Shown: one piece after another, positions 44,202 to 53,716 of the stretch
How the letters are laid out: every line of letters begins with the position of its first letter
Position numbering within the stretch: the stretch's first letter is position 1
Assembly (NCBI RefSeq): GCF_015668195.1
Contig: NZ_JADPFC010000003.1
Location: 124,001 to 188,000, forward strand
Origin: Romboutsia_C sp015668195
GTDB lineage: Bacteria > Bacillota > Clostridia > Peptostreptococcales > Peptostreptococcaceae
Reading direction: 5' to 3'
DNA: 64,000 nucleotides
Program-made: the position numbers and the translations under genes
The notes under the pieces: generated by a model
Databases searched by the model: none
Told to the model about the DNA's origin: nothing
The model's input: the letters and a program-made list of their open reading frames with translations, nothing else

Positions 44202-45117
44202 TAGCCCCACCTCCAATTATTTTTGTAAAATATGATTCTAAACTATCTCCTTTAATACTAATCTCTTCGACTAAGACTTTGTTTAATATTAAAGTTGAAT
44301 TGATTTTTGAACATTCATCAAGGTGGCTATATATTTTTATAATATTGTTGTTACAAACAATAAAATCATTTATACCTAGTTCTTTCTCTAAAATAATAGA
44401 TGCAATCTTACTATCTGAAATATTTAGATATATATGCTTTTTACATCTTTCATCTAATTCCTTAGACGATATCTCTTCTATTAACTTTCCTTTGTGCATA
44501 ATTCCATAACATGTTGATAACTTGTATAGTTCACTAAGAGTATGACTAGATAAAACTATTGTAATTCCCTTTTCTAAGTTTAATTTTATTAACAGTTGCC
44601 TTAATTCTAAAATTCCTGTAGGATCTAGTCCATTTAAAGGCTCATCTAAAATTAATAATTCTGGCTCATCTAACAATGCCATAGCTAATGCTAATCTTTG
44701 TTTCATTCCTAGAGAAAAGTTTTTTACCTTCTTTTTATCATTAATATCTAGGTTTACAAGTTTTAATACCCTCTCAATATCGTATGTTCCAGGTATTCCT
44801 TTTTGCATACGTATTACTTCTAGGTTTTGTCTTGCTGTCATGTCCATATACAGTGCTGGATTTTCAATTGTATATCCAATATTTTTTTGCAATTTGCACA
44901 ATTGATTTTTATCAGTTGCTCCAAATAGCTTTACTTTTCCTTCTGTTTGGTTTATTAACTGAGCAATTATTTTTATTAATGTAGTCTTACCTGCTCCATT
45001 TTCGCCTATAAGACCATAAATGTCCCCTCTTTTAATGTTGATATTTACGTTATCAAGTACTGTATTATCTTTATATTTTTTTGATAAGTGTACTGTTTGG
45101 CAAATTATCTCTGACAT
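44194..45117 (-). CDS. ABC transporter ATP-binding protein (BcrA/LanF-like)
   Basis: 307 aa. Walker A GENGAGKTTLIKI, Q-loop YTIENPALY, signature FSLGMKQRLALA, Walker B LLILDEPLNGLDPTG. The C-terminal ~80 residues form the accessory domain of BcrA-type ATPases. GAGGAG directly abuts an ATG at 45126, so the second ATG (45117) is used. Pairs with the permease downstream. Confidence 0.9.
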   Translation of the reverse strand: MSEIICQTVHLSKKYKDNTVLDNVNINIKRGDIYGLIGENGAGKTTLIKIIAQLINQTEGKVKLFGATDKNQLCKLQKNIGYTIENPALYMDMTARQNLEVIRMQKGIPGTYDIERVLKLVNLDINDKKKVKNFSLGMKQRLALAMALLDEPELLILDEPLNGLDPTGILELRQLLIKLNLEKGITIVLSSHTLSELYKLSTCYGIMHKGKLIEEISSKELDERCKKHIYLNISDSKIASIILEKELGINDFIVCNNNIIKIYSHLDECSKINSTLILNKVLVEEISIKGDSLESYFTKIIGGGANV

Positions 45118-45199
45118 ATTTATCATCTCCTCTGCCTTATATGATATATTTTAAAATATAAGAATTTCTAAACTAAATTCTAAAGAAATTCTAAAATAA

Positions 45200-45862
45200 T
45201 CACTTTAGCTTATATCCCATTTTCCAAACAGTTTCGATTAATTCACTATCAATCTTCTTTCTTATATTACTTATATGAGTGTTTATCGTGTCATCATCAT
45301 ATGCATATGAGTCTTTCCACACTGTTTCGTATATATTTTTCTTAGAAAATACTTTATTTGGATACTTTATAAATAAGTATAAAATCTCAAACTCCTTAGA
45401 TGTAAGTTTGACAATATTGTTATCAACAAAGACTTCCTTTAAATCATAGTTTAGTGTTATGTTTTTGTATTTATAAAGTTTTTGTTGACTTGTAAGTTTT
45501 AAGTAGCGTCTTAAATTTGTTTCGATTCTTGCTAGAAGTTCTGATAAATCAAATGGCTTGACTACATAATCATCCACCCCTATTTTAAATAAATCAACTT
45601 TAAACTGTATATTTTCTTTTGCTGATACTACTATTATTGGAATATCCGAAAATTCCCTCACTTCTCTTAAAATCTCATCACCACTTTTATATGGCAACAT
45701 AACATCTAAGATAATTAAGTCAGGTTCCTTTTCTATCGCATATTTAATCCCTTTTATTCCATCTTTAGCTATATGCGTTTCATATCCATTTTTACCAAGA
45801 TAATCTGCAATCATATTAGATATTTCATTATCGTCCTCTATAATTAAAATTCGATTCTTCAT
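45200..45862 (-). CDS. OmpR-family response regulator of BcrAB-like module
   Basis: 220 aa from MKNRILIIEDDNE. Phospho-Asp in LIILDVMLPYKSG, Lys in VVKPFD, winged helix DTINTHISNIRKKI with VWKMGYKLK. ATG 45862 follows AGGGGAGATGAC. First gene of RR-ATPase-permease-kinase, the order seen in clostridial antimicrobial-peptide resistance operons (CprABCK/R-like). Confidence 0.92.
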   Translation of the reverse strand: MKNRILIIEDDNEISNMIADYLGKNGYETHIAKDGIKGIKYAIEKEPDLIILDVMLPYKSGDEILREVREFSDIPIIVVSAKENIQFKVDLFKIGVDDYVVKPFDLSELLARIETNLRRYLKLTSQQKLYKYKNITLNYDLKEVFVDNNIVKLTSKEFEILYLFIKYPNKVFSKKNIYETVWKDSYAYDDDTINTHISNIRKKIDSELIETVWKMGYKLK

Positions 45863-46011
45863 GTCATCTCCCCTATACAACATAAGTATTATTTATAATT
45901 TTATCAATAAAATCATTTTAGTCTAACACAAAGCTATTATAGCATATTCCATTAATTATTTTGTAAATGTGTATATTATTAGTTCTAGTATAAATGTAAT
46001 ATTATTTTCCA

Positions 46012-46096
46012 TAAAAAAAGATATTGGCTAAATATCCAATACCTTTTCGTGGATTTAATTGGTGGAAGTGATTCACAAAAATCATATCCACCATTA
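46012..46096 (-). repeat. terminator-coupled repeat module, copy B
   Basis: Conserved part 46096-46048 on the minus strand (GGTGGATATGATTTTTGTGA ... AATCCACG), AAAA, then an 8-bp stem (46020-46027 with 46036-46043) and seven T. It starts 92 bp after the stop of the HK gene at 46188, in the same sense. Confidence 0.75.
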
Positions 46097-46187
46097 ATTT
46101 TTATTCAAACATTTATAATTAAGTAAAAGTATATAAATTTTTAAATTACTTTGATTCTATATTAATTAACATACTTTAAGATTTTAT

Positions 46188-48116
46188 TTAAGATAAATTA
46201 AGCTCTATATTAACAATAAATAAATCACCTATAATATCTACTTTTAAGTTTCCACCTTGAGCTTCTACAAATCCTTTAGCTATCGCAAGTCCAAGTCCAG
46301 AACCTTCTGTATTTCTTGATAAATCTCCTCTTGTAAACCTTTCAGTTATTTCATCAGGATTAAAGTTAAGCTGATACTTAGATATATTCTTAAAACTTAT
46401 GTATACCTTATCATTTTTTTCTTCTAAATCAATATATACTCTAGTTCCCTCTAAAGAATATTTTATTATGTTAGAAATTATATTTTCAAATACTCTAAAA
46501 GTCTTTTTACCATCAGCTAATATGTATACTTCATGCTCAGGTATATTCACTATAAAGTCTAGTTTAGATTCATCTATATATTCTTCCATTTCTACTAGCG
46601 TTTGTGTAAGCAACTGATTTATATCTGTTTCTTCTATGTCTAATTCTATATTGTTACTTCCAATCTTAGATGCTTCGAATAAGTCCTCAATTAAAACTTT
46701 TAATCTTTGGGATCTTTTATCTAATACTTGTACATAATCTTTTATGTGTTCTGGCTGAATATCTTCCTTCTTCATTAAACTTATGTAGTTAATCATAGCT
46801 GTAAGAGGCGTTTTTAAATCGTGAGATACATTTGTAATAAGCTCATTTTTCATTCTCTCACTTTTTAATCTTTCTTCTACCGCTATATTTATAGTTTCAC
46901 CCATCTCATTTATATCGCATACTATATCATTAAATAATGAATCTTTCTTTATTTCTATTTTGTATTCTATATTTCCATTTTTTATTTCTGAAATTCCAGT
47001 TCTTATCTTTTCAATCTTTTTTACTTTATCTATTATAATTAAAATTGACACTATACATAAAGCTATACATAAAGGCGGAATAATATAAATCATAAATTCA
47101 TATGCAATATAATTAATGTCATATGTAAAAGTTGCAACAATTTGCATTATTAATAACGCTATAAATATCCATATATACTTTGCTATAGTATAAATTGTAG
47201 TATTTCTTCTTTTTAGTTCATACAATTTTTTACTTATTAATGTATCAGAAAAGACTTCTTTTTCACCTTTATCTCCTAGTAATATTTTACTTGAATAATA
47301 TACAATATAAAGCAAGGCTGTATTAATAATAGGGTATAAAATACTCCATCCATATACTTTAGATTGTAATATTGACAATATTAAAGCTAATACAATTAAT
47401 AATATAGTTTTTAGTATATTGTTAAACATAATTTTTTTGCTTTGTTCTTTATTCTTTAATATATATAAAACTAAATATGCTACTACTATTATTGCTGCTA
47501 TTATTTTAGAACCTATAAAAATATTTGCATCTCTAACATTTCTAGTAAATTGTATATACCTCACATATAAAGGTTCACTATCATTAGTATTTTTATATGC
47601 CGATATATCATAAGTAGGAGGTATAGCTATATATGTGGTAACATCTTCTTTCCTTGTTTGTGCTAAATTACCAAATTCATTTGTCGATACTCTAACTTTT
47701 CCCTCATTTGATAGCTTATACATAATATTTTGTTTAAAGTTAATCTCATATATCTCTGCATAGTCTTCTACAGCTTTCATATATTTATCAAATTCAAAAA
47801 TATTATTTGAATATATTTCCTTACTATTATTATTTATAACAAATATCTGAGTACAAGTATGATTAGAAATAATTTTTCGACTTTCATTTCTATAATCAAG
47901 CATTTTTTCACTTGCACTATCTCCAACTACTGTATATACAGAGTTTGTTGCTATTTCATATAAAGCAGATTCTAATTCATGACTATTATAAAAGTCTTTA
48001 TTTAAGTAATCTATATGAAAATATATATTTTGAATATTAAAGCTAATTATACTTATACAAAAACATATAACTAAAGCTACTAAGTTTTTACTCCTTATCA
48101 ATTTTATATCCAACAC
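46188..48116 (-). CDS. large multi-helix sensor histidine kinase
   Basis: 642 aa. A first helix (about 12-32), an extracellular domain of ~165 residues, several further helices (about 205-360), a HAMP-like region (RTGISEIKNGNIEYKI), HisKA (LITNVSHDLKTPLTAMINY), N box (VFENIISNIIKYS) and G boxes (RFTRGDLSRNTEGSGLGLAIAKG). The extra membrane helices distinguish it from VanS-like kinases. Its reading frame starts with GTG inside the regulator gene (29-bp overlap). A start a few codons later (TTG after GGATATAAAA) is possible; no classical ATG site exists. Confidence 0.85.
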   Translation of the reverse strand: MLDIKLIRSKNLVALVICFCISIISFNIQNIYFHIDYLNKDFYNSHELESALYEIATNSVYTVVGDSASEKMLDYRNESRKIISNHTCTQIFVINNNSKEIYSNNIFEFDKYMKAVEDYAEIYEINFKQNIMYKLSNEGKVRVSTNEFGNLAQTRKEDVTTYIAIPPTYDISAYKNTNDSEPLYVRYIQFTRNVRDANIFIGSKIIAAIIVVAYLVLYILKNKEQSKKIMFNNILKTILLIVLALILSILQSKVYGWSILYPIINTALLYIVYYSSKILLGDKGEKEVFSDTLISKKLYELKRRNTTIYTIAKYIWIFIALLIMQIVATFTYDINYIAYEFMIYIIPPLCIALCIVSILIIIDKVKKIEKIRTGISEIKNGNIEYKIEIKKDSLFNDIVCDINEMGETINIAVEERLKSERMKNELITNVSHDLKTPLTAMINYISLMKKEDIQPEHIKDYVQVLDKRSQRLKVLIEDLFEASKIGSNNIELDIEETDINQLLTQTLVEMEEYIDESKLDFIVNIPEHEVYILADGKKTFRVFENIISNIIKYSLEGTRVYIDLEEKNDKVYISFKNISKYQLNFNPDEITERFTRGDLSRNTEGSGLGLAIAKGFVEAQGGNLKVDIIGDLFIVNIELNLS

Positions 48117-48786
48117 CCCACACCACCTTTATATATTTTGGATCTTTAGGATTTATCTCTATTTTTTCTCTTATCCTTCTTATATGTACCGCTACTGTTC
48201 TATCACAGTTGTATCCTGGTTCTTTCCATATACTTTCATATAATTGCCTAGATGAAAATACTCTTCCTTGATTTTTTAGTAGCATTTCTAATATTTTATA
48301 TTCTATTGGAGTCAACTTTACTATTTCCCCATCTACTGTAACTTCTTTACTAGCATTATCAAGAACTAATGCTCCATTTTTTAATTCTTCTAAATTTTCT
48401 TGTTTAAAGTTTCCTAGTGTAATGTAACGTCTCAAGTTAGACTTTACCCTCGCTACTAATTCTAATGGATTGAATGGTTTTGTTATATAATCATCTGCTC
48501 CCATGTTAAGCCCTATTATTTTATCTGTATCTTGAGTTTTTGCCGATACTAATATAATTGGTATGTTTTTTTGTTCTCTAATTTTTAATGTTGCACTTAA
48601 TCCATCCATTTTTGGCATCATAATATCCATTAGAATTAGGTGGATTTCTTTTTCAACTAATATTTCTAATGCTTCTATTCCATCATAAGCCTTGTATACT
48701 TTTAACCCTTCATTTTTTAAATGTATTTCCATAGACTCAACTATGTCTTTATCATCATCAACTAATAATATATTCCCCTTTATCAT
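48088..48786 (-). CDS. OmpR-family response regulator
   Basis: 232 aa from MIKGNILLVDDDKDIVES. Phospho-Asp in LILMDIMMPKMDG, Lys in ITKPFNPLE, winged helix DRTVAVHIRRIREKIE and VVWGVGYKID. ATG at 48786 lies 9 bp from GAGGTGAGG, so the longer reading is rejected. Partner of the overlapping kinase. Targets unknown; no transporter follows in the unit. Confidence 0.9.
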   Translation of the reverse strand: MIKGNILLVDDDKDIVESMEIHLKNEGLKVYKAYDGIEALEILVEKEIHLILMDIMMPKMDGLSATLKIREQKNIPIILVSAKTQDTDKIIGLNMGADDYITKPFNPLELVARVKSNLRRYITLGNFKQENLEELKNGALVLDNASKEVTVDGEIVKLTPIEYKILEMLLKNQGRVFSSRQLYESIWKEPGYNCDRTVAVHIRRIREKIEINPKDPKYIKVVWGVGYKIDKE

Positions 48787-48950
48787 TATCCTCACCTCGC
48801 TTTTCATTTTACCATGTTTATACTTTTAGTAATAATTTTATTGTGTTTATAGATAATAGTATAAGAACTATTTTTTAAGATTAAGTCAATGATTTATTAA
48901 GATTTTATTAAGATTTATACTACCTTTTGTAAGCTATACAATTGTAGTTA

Positions 48951-49037
48951 AATAAAAAACACATCAACAAAATTGTTGATGTGCTTTTGTGGATTTCAAT
49001 GGTGGAGACAATTCTCAAAAATCATATCCACGATTAT
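48951..49037 (-). repeat. terminator-coupled repeat module, copy C
   Basis: Conserved part 49037-48988 on the minus strand (TAATCGTGGATATGATT ... CACCATTGAAATCCAC), then an 11-bp stem (48960-48970 with 48973-48983) and six T. It begins 183 bp after the MBL-fold gene stop, same sense. Confidence 0.78.
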
Positions 49038-49097
49038 TTATTTTCATATATTTTCAACTTAACTGTGAATTTATATTATACATTATGTTATAATCTC

Positions 49098-49139
49098 AAA
49101 TAGACTATACTCTACGGTTAAATAGATTGTAGTCTATTT
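49098..49139. other. inverted repeat downstream of MBL gene
   Basis: AAATAGACTA (49098-49107) and TAGTCTATTT (49130-49139), 22-bp spacer containing a further AAATAGATTGTA copy. It separates the MBL gene from repeat copy C. Terminator or operator; undecided. Confidence 0.4.
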
Positions 49140-49219
49140 TTAATTTCTTTTTAATAATATTCTTATAACTAATTTTATATTTATTTAAACTAATTTTATT
49201 AGTTCTTTATCACTAATAA

Positions 49220-49939
49220 CTAAATTTTCTCAAGTGAATTATTTATCTCCGATTGATATATTCCTCCATGATAACATATGACTTTATCAATATCATAATT
49301 TAGTAATTTATTTATAGATTTTTTAGCCTCTCTCATATCTAATGTATACTGCAGATTTGCAATGGCTAGTTTTTCATCCTCTATTACTAAAGCATCTCCG
49401 GCTATCAATGTTATACTTTCCTTTATATAAATTGATATGTGCCCTGGCATATGACCTGGCGTTTCAATTATCTCTATACCACCACACCATTCAAATGTAT
49501 CACCATCATTTAAGGTTATATCTATATCAACATTATCTATTGATTCTAATAATTTATGAAAATTAAGTGCTTCCTCTTTTCGCTCTTCTGGCAAATTATC
49601 ATATATTGACTCTGCTTGTTGAAGTCTTAAAGACTTTTCTTTTCCACTAATATATTTTTCATCTTTTAATGAAGCTAATACCTGGATATTTTGATACTTT
49701 GATTTTAAATCAGCTACTGATCCCATATGATCAAAATCATGATGAGTTATGATTAACTTTGTCAAATTACTTAAATCTATATTATTTTTAGTTGCACATT
49801 CTTCTATTAATGTTAAAAAATTAGGATATCCACAATCAATTAAAATCATTTCTTTATCATCACTTAATATAACTGGATATATTGTATCTATCATTCCATT
49901 AAATTCAAAACTAACTTCTAATACATTTAATTTATTCAT
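49220..49939 (-). CDS. metallo-beta-lactamase-fold hydrolase
   Basis: 239 aa from MNKLNVLEVSFEF. Zn motifs: ITHHDFDHMGSVA (HxHxDH), TPGHMPGHISIYI and AGDALVIEDEKLA, with ICYHGG near the C-terminus. This is the general glyoxalase-II-like hydrolase group, not a penicillin-destroying enzyme on this evidence. ATG 49939 follows GGAAGGAGTAAG. Monocistronic, substrate unknown. Confidence 0.88.
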   Translation of the reverse strand: MNKLNVLEVSFEFNGMIDTIYPVILSDDKEMILIDCGYPNFLTLIEECATKNNIDLSNLTKLIITHHDFDHMGSVADLKSKYQNIQVLASLKDEKYISGKEKSLRLQQAESIYDNLPEERKEEALNFHKLLESIDNVDIDITLNDGDTFEWCGGIEIIETPGHMPGHISIYIKESITLIAGDALVIEDEKLAIANLQYTLDMREAKKSINKLLNYDIDKVICYHGGIYQSEINNSLEKI

Positions 49940-50055
49940 CTTACTCCTTCCATAATTAATAATCTTTTCTCTATAGATCATAATTATATCACTAAATATT
50001 TAAAGTAATATGTTCATAAACTACTCTGTATTATTCTTGATTATAAATAAAATAC

Positions 50056-50334
50056 TTATTCTTTAATTTTTTGTTGTCTTATTATTCTTCTTATACTATT
50101 TTCAGTTAAGTAGTATTGATTTATTAATTCTTTAATCTCTATTCCTTTTTGATATTTATTAAAAATTTCTTTATTCCTTTCAGTTAGCTCTTTTTTTAAT
50201 CCACTTTTTTCTCCCCAAGACTTTTTATTATCACTCTTAGTTGGAATATATAAATATTCTCCATCTACATATTCTTGAAGTAGTTCAATTATATGCTTAG
50301 GTAATATATCTTGTGCTTTTTTATATTTCATCAT
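50056..50334 (-). CDS. CD3324-family small HTH protein
   Basis: 92 aa from MMKYKKAQDILPKHIIELLQEY. VDGEYLYIPTKSDNKKSWGEKSG (about 24-46) and the C-terminal helix-turn-helix EIKELINQYYLTENSIRRIIRQQK match the clostridial CD3324 family, distantly like Mor/Mga-type DNA-binding proteins. Start set by TAGGAGCGAAG. Likely a local transcription factor; target unknown. Confidence 0.82.
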   Translation of the reverse strand: MMKYKKAQDILPKHIIELLQEYVDGEYLYIPTKSDNKKSWGEKSGLKKELTERNKEIFNKYQKGIEIKELINQYYLTENSIRRIIRQQKIKE

Positions 50335-50415
50335 CTTCGCTCCTATACTATTTTTCAATTCTATAAATAGTTGTTGCAATGACTGCACAAAACATATAAG
50401 CCCTATATTTGATTA

Positions 50416-50467
50416 AGGCTCCAAACAACACTTTGCTATAATGTTTTACAGTCTTTACTTGGAGCCT
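50416..50467. other. long-loop inverted repeat upstream of CD3324 gene
   Basis: AGGCTCCAA (50416-50424) and TTGGAGCCT (50459-50467), 34-nt loop, about 80 bp upstream of the start. A leader stem-loop or a looped operator. Confidence 0.4.
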
Positions 50468-50536
50468 AATTCTATAATCATTTTTGATTTATTAAACATT
50501 TGAACACTTCCTTTCTTAATTTATATTAGCATAAAA

Positions 50537-50624
50537 TTAAAAACCATATTGACTATTTTATCAATATGGTTTTCGTGGATTTAAATGGTGGAAACGAATC
50601 ACAAGAATAATACCCATGATTATT
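50537..50624 (-). repeat. terminator-coupled repeat module, copy D
   Basis: Conserved part 50624-50574 on the minus strand (AATCATGGGTATTATTCTTG ... CCATTTAAATCCACG), AAAA, then an 11-bp stem (50542-50552 with 50561-50571) and TTTTTAATTTT. It starts 57 bp after the LysR gene stop. Confidence 0.78.
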
Positions 50625-50680
50625 ATGTAATAAATTGTAGTAAAATAATTAATATGTCAATTATAGTTTTTCATATATGA

Positions 50681-51574
50681 TTATTTATTATTTAAAATAT
50701 CTGTTTTTTCACAAAATTTCATAAAACATTCTATAGGTTTAGAAATATACTTATCTTTGTGTATAGCACTATATAAAGATCTATTAATCTTATGATCTTT
50801 TATCCTATATACATTTATTGATTTTGAATTTTCTTCAGATAAAACAGACATATAAGGTACACAACTTACTCCTATATTTAATTTAACATAATTTAAAATA
50901 GCCTCTAAATTACTTAATTCTATATATGAATTAAATTTAATATCATTATTTTCTAAAAAACCTTCAAATCGTTCTCTTGTTCCACTGCCATCTTCCCTTA
51001 TAATAAATTTATTATTTTTTAAATCCTCTATGTCTAAGTATTTTTTTCCATTCCATTCATGATTTATTGAACTTATAAATACAAGCTCATCTGTCCATAT
51101 ATCTTTTAATATTATCTCTTTTGAATTTACTGTGCCTTCTATAAATGCAATGTCTACTTTATTATTCAATATAAGTTCTTCTATATTATGCTTATTATCT
51201 ATAATCATAGATATTTCAATATCTTTTTCTTTTTTATTAAATTTATGTATTATATAGGGCATTATATATGTACCTATAGTTGTACTTGCACCAATAACTA
51301 ATTTTCCTTTATTAGATTTAGATGAACGTACTACATTTATCCCCTCTTCATAAATATTTAATATTCTCCTTGTATATTCATAAAAAATTTTACCTTCATG
51401 TGTCAAGTACAGTTTTTTACCTATTCTATCAAACAATTTTGTATCAATTTCTGACTCAATTTCAGATATACATTGACTTATTGATGGTTGACTAATATAC
51501 ATATCCTTTGCTACTTGACTCATATTTAAACACTTAGCTGTTTTATAAAAAATCTCTAATTTTCTAATATTCAT
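50681..51574 (-). CDS. LysR-family transcriptional regulator (CysB/YeiE-like)
   Basis: 297 aa. N-terminal HTH: KTAKCLNMSQVAKDMYISQPSISQCISEIE. Effector domain with KLVIGASTTIGTYIMPYII (about 90-108) and the FIREDGSGTRERFE motif. This motif is typical of LysR proteins of the CysL/YeiE/CbbR subgroup, which often sit beside YeiH-type exporters, one of which is encoded at 55177. Same strand as the amidohydrolase but separated by a terminator. Confidence 0.9.
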   Translation of the reverse strand: MNIRKLEIFYKTAKCLNMSQVAKDMYISQPSISQCISEIESEIDTKLFDRIGKKLYLTHEGKIFYEYTRRILNIYEEGINVVRSSKSNKGKLVIGASTTIGTYIMPYIIHKFNKKEKDIEISMIIDNKHNIEELILNNKVDIAFIEGTVNSKEIILKDIWTDELVFISSINHEWNGKKYLDIEDLKNNKFIIREDGSGTRERFEGFLENNDIKFNSYIELSNLEAILNYVKLNIGVSCVPYMSVLSEENSKSINVYRIKDHKINRSLYSAIHKDKYISKPIECFMKFCEKTDILNNK

Positions 51575-51614
51575 AAGTATATCCTCCTCATATCTATATT
51601 ACTATATCTAGCAA

Positions 51615-51644
51615 AAAGAGGTGAAAATAAAGTTTCACCTCTTT
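51615..51644 (-). terminator. terminator of YtcJ-type amidohydrolase gene
   Basis: Perfect 12-bp stem (51615-51626 with 51633-51644), 11 bp past the stop codon, between it and the LysR gene. Confidence 0.85.
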
Positions 51645-51654
51645 CTTAATTTTA

Positions 51655-53274
51655 CTATTTTTTATATATTGTATTACCTTCTTTTATTGTCTCTAATACT
51701 TTTATTTCTTTAATCTCAGATGAATTTACATCTAAAGGATTTCTATCAAGTATTACAAAATCTGCAACTTTACCTTCTTCTATAGATCCTTTTTCATCTT
51801 CTTCAAAATACTGATATGCTGCATTTATTGTTAAAGCTTTTATTGCTTCCATAGTAGATAATCTTTGATCAGCTCCTAATATCCTACCGCTTTGAGTTTG
51901 TCTATTAACCGCATTATGCATTGCTAGTATTTGATTTGGCATCTTTACTGGCGAATCTTGATGTAATGTAAAGTTTATATTTCTTCTTAATGCAGATTTT
52001 GCTGGACTAAGTCTATTAGCTCTTTCTGGTCCAAATACTGATTCATAATGATAATCTCCCCAGAACCATATATGATCTAAAAAGAATGTAGGTATTATAC
52101 CAAGTTCCTTCATATCATCTAATTGATCTTCTCTAACTGTTTGAGCATGTACCATTACTGGTCTTAAATCAGTTTTATTATCTGTCATCTCTAAAGCTTT
52201 TTTATAACATCTTATAAATTGATCTGATGCCGCATCACCATTACAATGAACATTTACCTGTATATTATTCTCAATTAAAGATTTAAAATATTCTATTACG
52301 TCTTTATCTTCTTGAGTTGCATATCCACAGTAATCTTTAGGTTCCCCTTCTGGAACTTCATAATATGGCTTAGTTAACCAAGCTGTTTTTCCTTGTGGTG
52401 AGCCATCAAGCCAAGTTTTTCCACCTAGTAACTTATAATGATTATAGTATTTTCTCTTTGGTGTTCCTTCATTCTTTAATAATTTTAATGTTGTATGTTG
52501 AACAGCTTGACCAACAATATCAATTATTAATTCATTTTTTTGAGCTGCTAAATTTAAAAGTTGATTTAAATTTTCATCTATACTTGCATCCTGAGCTGTT
52601 GTTAATCCATAAGATGAATATATTTGTTGCGCTTTCTTTATACAGCTTAAAAGTGTATCTACAGATGGTGTAGGAATTACCTTTCTCTTTTCAGGAGATA
52701 AACAAGCATTTTCTTCTAATATTCCATTTGGCTCATTTGATTCTCCTACAGTTCTAACAACTCCACCTTCTGGTACTTCATAGTTTGTTCCTACATACCC
52801 AAAAGCTTCTAGCGCCTTTGAGTTTGTAGTTGCAATATGACCTGACGCATGACTTATAAATATTGGTATCTCTTTACTTACCAAATCTAAATCAAATTTA
52901 GTTGGATGTTCTTCATTTTCATATCTTGTGTTATCATAACCAAATCCTATTATCCACTCTCCATTTTTAGGTGGATTATTTTTAACATAATCTTTTAATA
53001 TTGCTATAAATTCTTCTTTAGAATTTGCATCACTTAAATTTACTATCATTAAAGTCTGAGCTACTGCAATAATATGACTATGAGAATCTATGAAACCTGG
53101 TAACATGGTTTTACCATCTAAATCTACTAGTTCTGTATCTTCATTTTTTAATTTTAGTATTTCTTCTTTTGATCCTGTTTTTATTATTTTCCCATTTTCA
53201 ACTAAAACAGCATCTACTATAGGCTTTTTATCATTAACTGTTATAATGTCTCCATTGAAGTATATTTTTCTCAT
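51655..53274 (-). CDS. YtcJ-type amidohydrolase
   Basis: 539 aa from MRKIYFNGDIITVND. LPGFIDSHSHIIAVA (HxH), VHCNGDAASDQ and VMVHAQTV (His ligands) and TLHQDSPVKMPN (Asp) follow the YtcJ/N-substituted-formamide deformylase layout, ending EEGKVADFVILDRNP. Such enzymes hydrolyse amides or formamides; no substrate is proven. TAGGAGTGAATAAA precedes ATG 53274; the in-frame GTG upstream is rejected. Beside OFA carriers and a YeiH exporter, it may hydrolyse an imported amide. Confidence 0.88.
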   Translation of the reverse strand: MRKIYFNGDIITVNDKKPIVDAVLVENGKIIKTGSKEEILKLKNEDTELVDLDGKTMLPGFIDSHSHIIAVAQTLMIVNLSDANSKEEFIAILKDYVKNNPPKNGEWIIGFGYDNTRYENEEHPTKFDLDLVSKEIPIFISHASGHIATTNSKALEAFGYVGTNYEVPEGGVVRTVGESNEPNGILEENACLSPEKRKVIPTPSVDTLLSCIKKAQQIYSSYGLTTAQDASIDENLNQLLNLAAQKNELIIDIVGQAVQHTTLKLLKNEGTPKRKYYNHYKLLGGKTWLDGSPQGKTAWLTKPYYEVPEGEPKDYCGYATQEDKDVIEYFKSLIENNIQVNVHCNGDAASDQFIRCYKKALEMTDNKTDLRPVMVHAQTVREDQLDDMKELGIIPTFFLDHIWFWGDYHYESVFGPERANRLSPAKSALRRNINFTLHQDSPVKMPNQILAMHNAVNRQTQSGRILGADQRLSTMEAIKALTINAAYQYFEEDEKGSIEEGKVADFVILDRNPLDVNSSEIKEIKVLETIKEGNTIYKK

Positions 53275-53344
53275 TTTATTCACTCCTAATGCATATTTAA
53301 TTTATTTCTTAAAGTAAATATATACTTTATGCTAATTTTTATTT

Positions 53345-53640
53345 TAATCTTTGACTTTTTTATTGATGTAAGTAGTAAATATCATTAATCCTATTATAGC
53401 TACAATTGAAGTACTAATGATATAGACATTGTTTTTAATGTACCTATTTTATCAAATAAAGCTCCTCCAGTTACATTTCCTATTAAACAAAATAGAGTAA
53501 ATACTGAACCTAATGTCCCAACTAATATTGAACTCATTCCAAGCTCTTCCTGTAAAATATGTTGCATATTGAATACTTAATGCTGATATAGCAATTGCTA
53601 TTATTGCATTAAGTATTCAAAATATCCCCCAATTAATATT
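53345..53640 (-). pseudogene. fragment of an MFS transporter
   Basis: Minus-strand frames read ILNAIIAIAISALSIQYA, then (shifted) EELGMSSILVGTLGSVFTLF, CLIGNVTGGALFDKIGTLK and, shifted again, IVAIIGLMIF. This parallels GKLGIAGSIFGVSCLIGNV, VGGKLFDKLGS in the intact OFA carrier immediately upstream at 53717-54958. A decayed partial duplicate or older neighbour; not translated as a protein. Confidence 0.75.
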
Positions 53641-53716
53641 AATCAAATAAGCTATTTTAGACCATCTATAAAATTTTAAATTATTAATAATCTATATTTT
53701 ATAGGTTTATCAATCA

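Noticed and set aside
49220..49939. Antibiotic-resistance beta-lactamase
   Set aside because: Only the general MBL fold motifs are present; no signal peptide or features of true metallo-beta-lactamases.
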